Shown here: positions 60,802 through 64,000 of the stretch, one piece after another
How positions within the stretch are numbered: the stretch's first letter is position 1
Layout of the letters: every line of letters begins with the position of its first letter
Notes under the pieces: model-generated
Seen by the model: the letters and a program-made list of their open reading frames with translations, nothing else
The model's database searches: none
Told to the model about the DNA's origin: nothing
Source: Paenibacillus lycopersici
Lineage (GTDB): Bacteria > Bacillota > Bacilli > Paenibacillales > Paenibacillaceae
DNA: 64,000 nucleotides
NCBI RefSeq assembly: GCF_010119935.1
Contig: NZ_CP048209.1
Location: 1 to 64,000, forward strand
Direction: 5' to 3'
Translations under genes and position numbers: made by a program

Positions 60802-61362
60802 TCAGCCGTAGATCGTGACGCGCTCGATTGCGGGTATGCGCGGCTGCGCCGCCGGGATTTGAGCCGGATAACCGACGTGCAGATTGCCGATGACCTTCTC
60901 GCCCGGCCGGATGTCCATCGCTTCCCGGAATGCCGGCTCCAGCAGCCAGGGGTAGGTCTCCCAGACGAGTCCGATTCCCCGCTCCCAGGCAAGCAGACCG
61001 AAGTTCTGAATGACGCAGCTGGTCGAGGCATAATCCTCCTCGCGGACGATCAGGTTGGCATCCTCCGCCATCACCACCGTAATGATCATCGGAATCGCCA
61101 TGATTTTATCGTAGAACCGCTGTCCGGCCGCCTGGCGTTTGGCCGGGTCGGTCTCCTTGCGCTCCTTCATCCCGCGCACCGCTTCGGCCATGCGGCGCTT
61201 GCCTACCCCGCAGCTGACGATGAATCGCCAAGGCTGCGTCATATGATAGTTCGGCACCCATACCGCCGTGTCCAATAGCTCCAGCACCAGATCGACCGGA
61301 ACCTCCTTCGGCTCGAACCGATGCACCGAACGCCTATCCCTCATGAGCTGCGCTAACTCCAT
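60802..61362 (-). CDS. Nitroreductase-family flavoprotein
   Basis: 186 residues, related to but distinct from the one at 60139. FMN segments: RDRRSVHRFEPKEVP near the start, VWVPNYHMTQPWRFIV (~35), SCVIQNFGLLAWERGIG (~130) and IGNLHVGYPAQIP near the end. NAD(P)H-dependent reduction of nitro or quinone compounds is likely. It overlaps the double esterase gene by 10 bases, so it is co-translated with it. GGGAGGG precedes the ATG. Confidence 0.92.
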   Translation of the reverse strand: MELAQLMRDRRSVHRFEPKEVPVDLVLELLDTAVWVPNYHMTQPWRFIVSCGVGKRRMAEAVRGMKERKETDPAKRQAAGQRFYDKIMAIPMIITVVMAEDANLIVREEDYASTSCVIQNFGLLAWERGIGLVWETYPWLLEPAFREAMDIRPGEKVIGNLHVGYPAQIPAAQPRIPAIERVTIYG

Positions 61363-62972
61363 GCCCGCTCACCCTCCCTTCGCATCGTAAACCGCAGCAT
61401 ATCGCTTATCATCGGATGCACGACCGACACATGCCCTTCCCCTTCGAACGCGCGGTAGTGAAGCCTCAGGCCGCCCGCCCGGCAGGGCTGCAGCAGCGCG
61501 TGCAGCCGTTCGGCGTCGGCCTTCATGGAAGGCTTCTCGTCCGCCCCCATGCCGATATAGAGCGCCATCCCGGACAACCCGGCGCTCTCCTGCAGGCGGC
61601 GCAGCGCATGCGGCAAGCGATCGAGGATCGCGGAGCCGTTCCACCAGATCGACGGGCTGCCCGCGATATAGGCGGAGAATGCCTCCGGCCGTTCCGCCAG
61701 CGCATGCAGCGCGAACCAGCCTCCCAGGGAATGGCCGAACAGCGACTGGCGTTCGCGGTCGATCGGGAACCGCCGCTCCATCGCCGGTTTCAGCTCCTCT
61801 TCGATGAATGCGAGAAAGCCGTCCGCGCCACCCGTCTCCGGCCACGCCGCGCGGTTCGGTCTCTCCGGGAGCTTGGCCGGATCGGCCTTCTCCGTATAAT
61901 CGTAGAACCGGCGTTCCGACACGATCGGCTCGTCCGAATCGTAGCCGATGCCGACGACGATGCCGGGCTCGAAGCCGTGCGGCGGGCGGGCCTGCAGCCG
62001 CATCGCTTCCGCAAGCGACCCGAACGAGGCGTTGCCGTCCAGCGAATACAGCACGGGGTAGCCCTGGCCGGGCGGCGGCCCGGGCGGCACGTACGTATAG
62101 ATCCGGTATTCGCGGCCCGTTCGCGCCGCGCGCATGACCCATTGATCGGTACCCGGTATCGTGTAGGTCATCCGTTCGATCGCGGCATCGGCTAACGCCG
62201 CCTGCGCCGAACGCTCCTCCGCGCGGCCGGACGGGAACAACCATGCTAGCGCCTCGGGCAGCCGTCTCGCCATGCTGAGCAAGTCATGCGTGTCACCGTC
62301 GGATACGATGAAGCGCAGCCGGTTCGCATGGCCGCCGTCCTCGTCTTTGGACATCCAGGCCGCGTAGGCCCGCTTCGTATGCGGAACCATATGTCGCTGC
62401 GCATTCTGTTTGTACATGCCCTCGCAGCTGCCGACGGACATGAAGACGCGAAGCGAGCTTGCGAGCGCGGGCTGCTCCTCGACGTACCGGAGCGCGCCGT
62501 CATACCATAACGATGGCGACAGCAGGCCGAGCCGCCCGAACGCATCGGGACGCCAATACCCTGCGAACATCGCGACGAGCCCGCCCAGCGAGCCGCCGAT
62601 GATCGCCGTATGCCCCGCCTCCGGCAGCGTCCGGTAGATGCCGTCGATATACGGTTTGACGATGTCCGCCAGCTCATCCACGTAGGCGCGTCCGCCGCCG
62701 CCGAATGACGGCTTGCCTTCCTGCAGCGCCTCGGCGGGCCAAGGCGTGTAGTCGTCATTGCGATTCGGGGACGCGACGCCCACGAATATCGTTTCCTGCA
62801 GCTTGCCCTGCCGGAACAGATGCTCCAATTGATTCACGCAGCTGTCGAACAGCTCGCCGCCATCCTGTACGTATGCAACCGGATAGCGCGTATCCGGCGC
62901 CGTCCGGTAAGAGGGCGGCACGTACACGAGCAGCTTGCGTCCGGCCGCCACGAGATGCGAATATCTTTCCAT
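61353..62972 (-). CDS. Double alpha/beta-hydrolase (two esterase D/Fes-like domains in one chain)
   Basis: 539 residues made of two esterase units. The first (~1-255) has the nucleophile elbow GGSLGG (~125-130), and the second (~265-530) has GHSLGG (~410-415). Each is followed by a late His (HDLL in the first, EGEGHVSVVH in the second), giving two possible Ser-His sites. Similar single-domain proteins (IroE, Fes, BesA) hydrolyse ferric siderophores in the cytoplasm. Its place 27 bp after a FecCD-type permease supports iron release from an imported siderophore. GAGGAG precedes the ATG. It is not reported often as a fused pair, as far as I know. Confidence 0.9.
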   Translation of the reverse strand: MERYSHLVAAGRKLLVYVPPSYRTAPDTRYPVAYVQDGGELFDSCVNQLEHLFRQGKLQETIFVGVASPNRNDDYTPWPAEALQEGKPSFGGGGRAYVDELADIVKPYIDGIYRTLPEAGHTAIIGGSLGGLVAMFAGYWRPDAFGRLGLLSPSLWYDGALRYVEEQPALASSLRVFMSVGSCEGMYKQNAQRHMVPHTKRAYAAWMSKDEDGGHANRLRFIVSDGDTHDLLSMARRLPEALAWLFPSGRAEERSAQAALADAAIERMTYTIPGTDQWVMRAARTGREYRIYTYVPPGPPPGQGYPVLYSLDGNASFGSLAEAMRLQARPPHGFEPGIVVGIGYDSDEPIVSERRFYDYTEKADPAKLPERPNRAAWPETGGADGFLAFIEEELKPAMERRFPIDRERQSLFGHSLGGWFALHALAERPEAFSAYIAGSPSIWWNGSAILDRLPHALRRLQESAGLSGMALYIGMGADEKPSMKADAERLHALLQPCRAGGLRLHYRAFEGEGHVSVVHPMISDMLRFTMRREGERAWS

Positions 62973-62999
62973 TACGGATAGGCTCCTCTCTTGCGCAGC

Positions 63000-64000
63000 T
63001 TATTTTCTCGCCCTGATTAACAGATAGACGAAGTACGGCACGCCGATAATGGAGATGACGATGCCGACCGCCAGCTCCGCCGGCGCGAACACCGAGCGGC
63101 CGATCAAGTCCCCGGCAATCACCATGGCCGCCCCGACCAGGCCGCTGATCGGCAGACTCAGCCGGTGCCTCAGACCGACAAGCCTTCTCGCGATATGCGG
63201 GCCGAGCAGCCCGACGAAGCCGATGCTGCCGGATACGGCCACGCTGACGCTCACGAGCCCGATGCTCCCGAGCAGCAGCCGATTGCGCTCCCGCTCCATG
63301 GATACGCCGAGTCCCTTGACGCTTGATTCCTGCAATTGAAACAGATCGAGCACGTTCGCCCGCAGCCAAAGGAACGGCACGAGCACGAGCAGCCACGGCA
63401 GCATCATCGCGACGAACTTCCAGTCGGCGCCGTAGATGCTCCCCGTCAGCCATACCGCCGCCATCTCGAAATCGCGCGCGTTCATCCTTAGCGAGGCGTA
63501 CAGCGTGACGGCGCCGAAACCGGAGGAAATGGCGATACCGGCCAGAATCAGCCGCTGCGGATCGAGACCGCCGCCCCGGCTGCGGGCGAATACGTAGATC
63601 ATCGCCGTCGCCGCCAGTCCTCCGGCAACGCCGAACAACGGCATCGTAAACACGGCGAGCCAGCCGGTCGTGTTCATCTCTCCTTGCAGAAGCAGCATGA
63701 ACAAGACGACCGCCATTCCGGCTCCCGCGTTAATGCCGAGAATGCCGGGATCGGCAAGCGCATTGCGCGTCACGCCCTGGATGACGCTTCCCGCCACGCC
63801 GAGGGCGAAGCCGACGAGACCGCCCAGCACGATACGGGGCAGGCGGAATTCGAATACGACCAGTTCATGCTCATGCACGCGGTCAAGCCGCAGCAGCGTC
63901 TTCATCACGTCCGCGACGGACAGGTCGAACGTGCCGTTCGTCAGGCTCAGGTAGACGGAAGCGGCGATGACGGCGAGCAGGCCGGCGAAGACAAGAGCGA
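63000..64000 (-). CDS. Iron-siderophore ABC transporter permease, FecCD family (5' end outside the window)
   Basis: At least 333 residues, the C-terminal nine or so helices of a FecCD/BtuC-type permease. Landmarks are FRLPRIVLGGLVGFALGVAG (in parts), NALADPGILGINAGAG and the GFVGLLGPHIARRLVG loop that contacts the ATPase. The frame continues to the window edge with the typical opening strand SLTNGTFDLSVADVMKTL. It forms half of the import channel for ferric siderophore. The next gene is the double esterase. Confidence 0.95.
   Translation of the reverse strand, partial: ALVFAGLLAVIAASVYLSLTNGTFDLSVADVMKTLLRLDRVHEHELVVFEFRLPRIVLGGLVGFALGVAGSVIQGVTRNALADPGILGINAGAGMAVVLFMLLLQGEMNTTGWLAVFTMPLFGVAGGLAATAMIYVFARSRGGGLDPQRLILAGIAISSGFGAVTLYASLRMNARDFEMAAVWLTGSIYGADWKFVAMMLPWLLVLVPFLWLRANVLDLFQLQESSVKGLGVSMERERNRLLLGSIGLVSVSVAVSGSIGFVGLLGPHIARRLVGLRHRLSLPISGLVGAAMVIAGDLIGRSVFAPAELAVGIVISIIGVPYFVYLLIRARK

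Overview
The window looks like a chromosomal segment of a GC-rich member of the Paenibacillaceae (Paenibacillus or Cohnella type). The signs are LplB/LplC-type sugar permeases with DUF3502-like solute-binding lipoproteins, a YesM/YesN-type two-component system, an SLH-domain protein, strong AGGAGG ribosome sites, intrinsic terminators and CcpA-type cre sites. I see no rRNA, tRNA, CRISPR array, prophage or intact insertion sequence. The genus is inferred from gene content only.

Layout. 1-2272: sugar ABC transporter (lipoprotein cut by the window edge, two permeases) behind two cre-like sites. 2795-7141: a small decarboxylase-family protein, a thiamine-diphosphate enzyme and a GAF-PAS-GGDEF-EAL protein. 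7596-10804: a second-copy UMP kinase behind a terminator/leader ORF, a frameshifted MFS exporter and a divergent LysR regulator. 10972-16500: FAD oxidoreductase, SDR, SLH protein, RNA 2'-phosphotransferase and an MFS transporter. 16701-21039: a carbohydrate-type operon (Gfo/Idh/MocA, DUF6807/PmoA-like, 2-hydroxyacid dehydrogenase) with a divergent XylR-like AraC regulator. 20978-23917: threonine-to-glycine pathway (Kbl plus an epimerase-type threonine dehydrogenase) with a divergent XRE-cupin regulator and a palindromic operator.

24222-30984 is the most unusual part. Three secreted helical proteins share the same mature N-terminal signature (Asp at +3, Leu at +8, Trp at +11, Tyr/Phe at +12 after the predicted cleavage site). 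They are followed by a signal peptidase I gene. Beside them lie a NarL-type response regulator and, divergently, a histidine kinase, a stand-alone receiver and a membrane protein with a degenerate HD-GYP domain. I infer one regulated surface or matrix system and do not recognise it as a described one.

31015-37271: a type III-like Mod methyltransferase with no Res partner, a decaying TTATT tandem repeat, a HelD-like helicase, a likely small RNA and an MFS transporter. 37272-37758 holds one copy of an intergenic repeat and a MITE-like element. 37759-40677: a TetM-like ribosomal protection GTPase and a DeoR regulator. 40905-46714: a compact 2-aminoethylphosphonate uptake and breakdown operon (phnS-T-U-X-W). 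46895-48945: SDR, TetR and a CsoR/CstR-family repressor. 49595-57313: a second sugar transporter with two solute-binding lipoproteins and a YesMN system, flanked on both sides by ~475-500 bp copies of the same intergenic repeat in opposite orientation. 58363-64000: thioesterase, EamA transporter, two nitroreductases, a double-esterase protein and the start of a siderophore permease gene.

All calls come from reading the sequence and translations. No database search, folding program or alignment tool was used.
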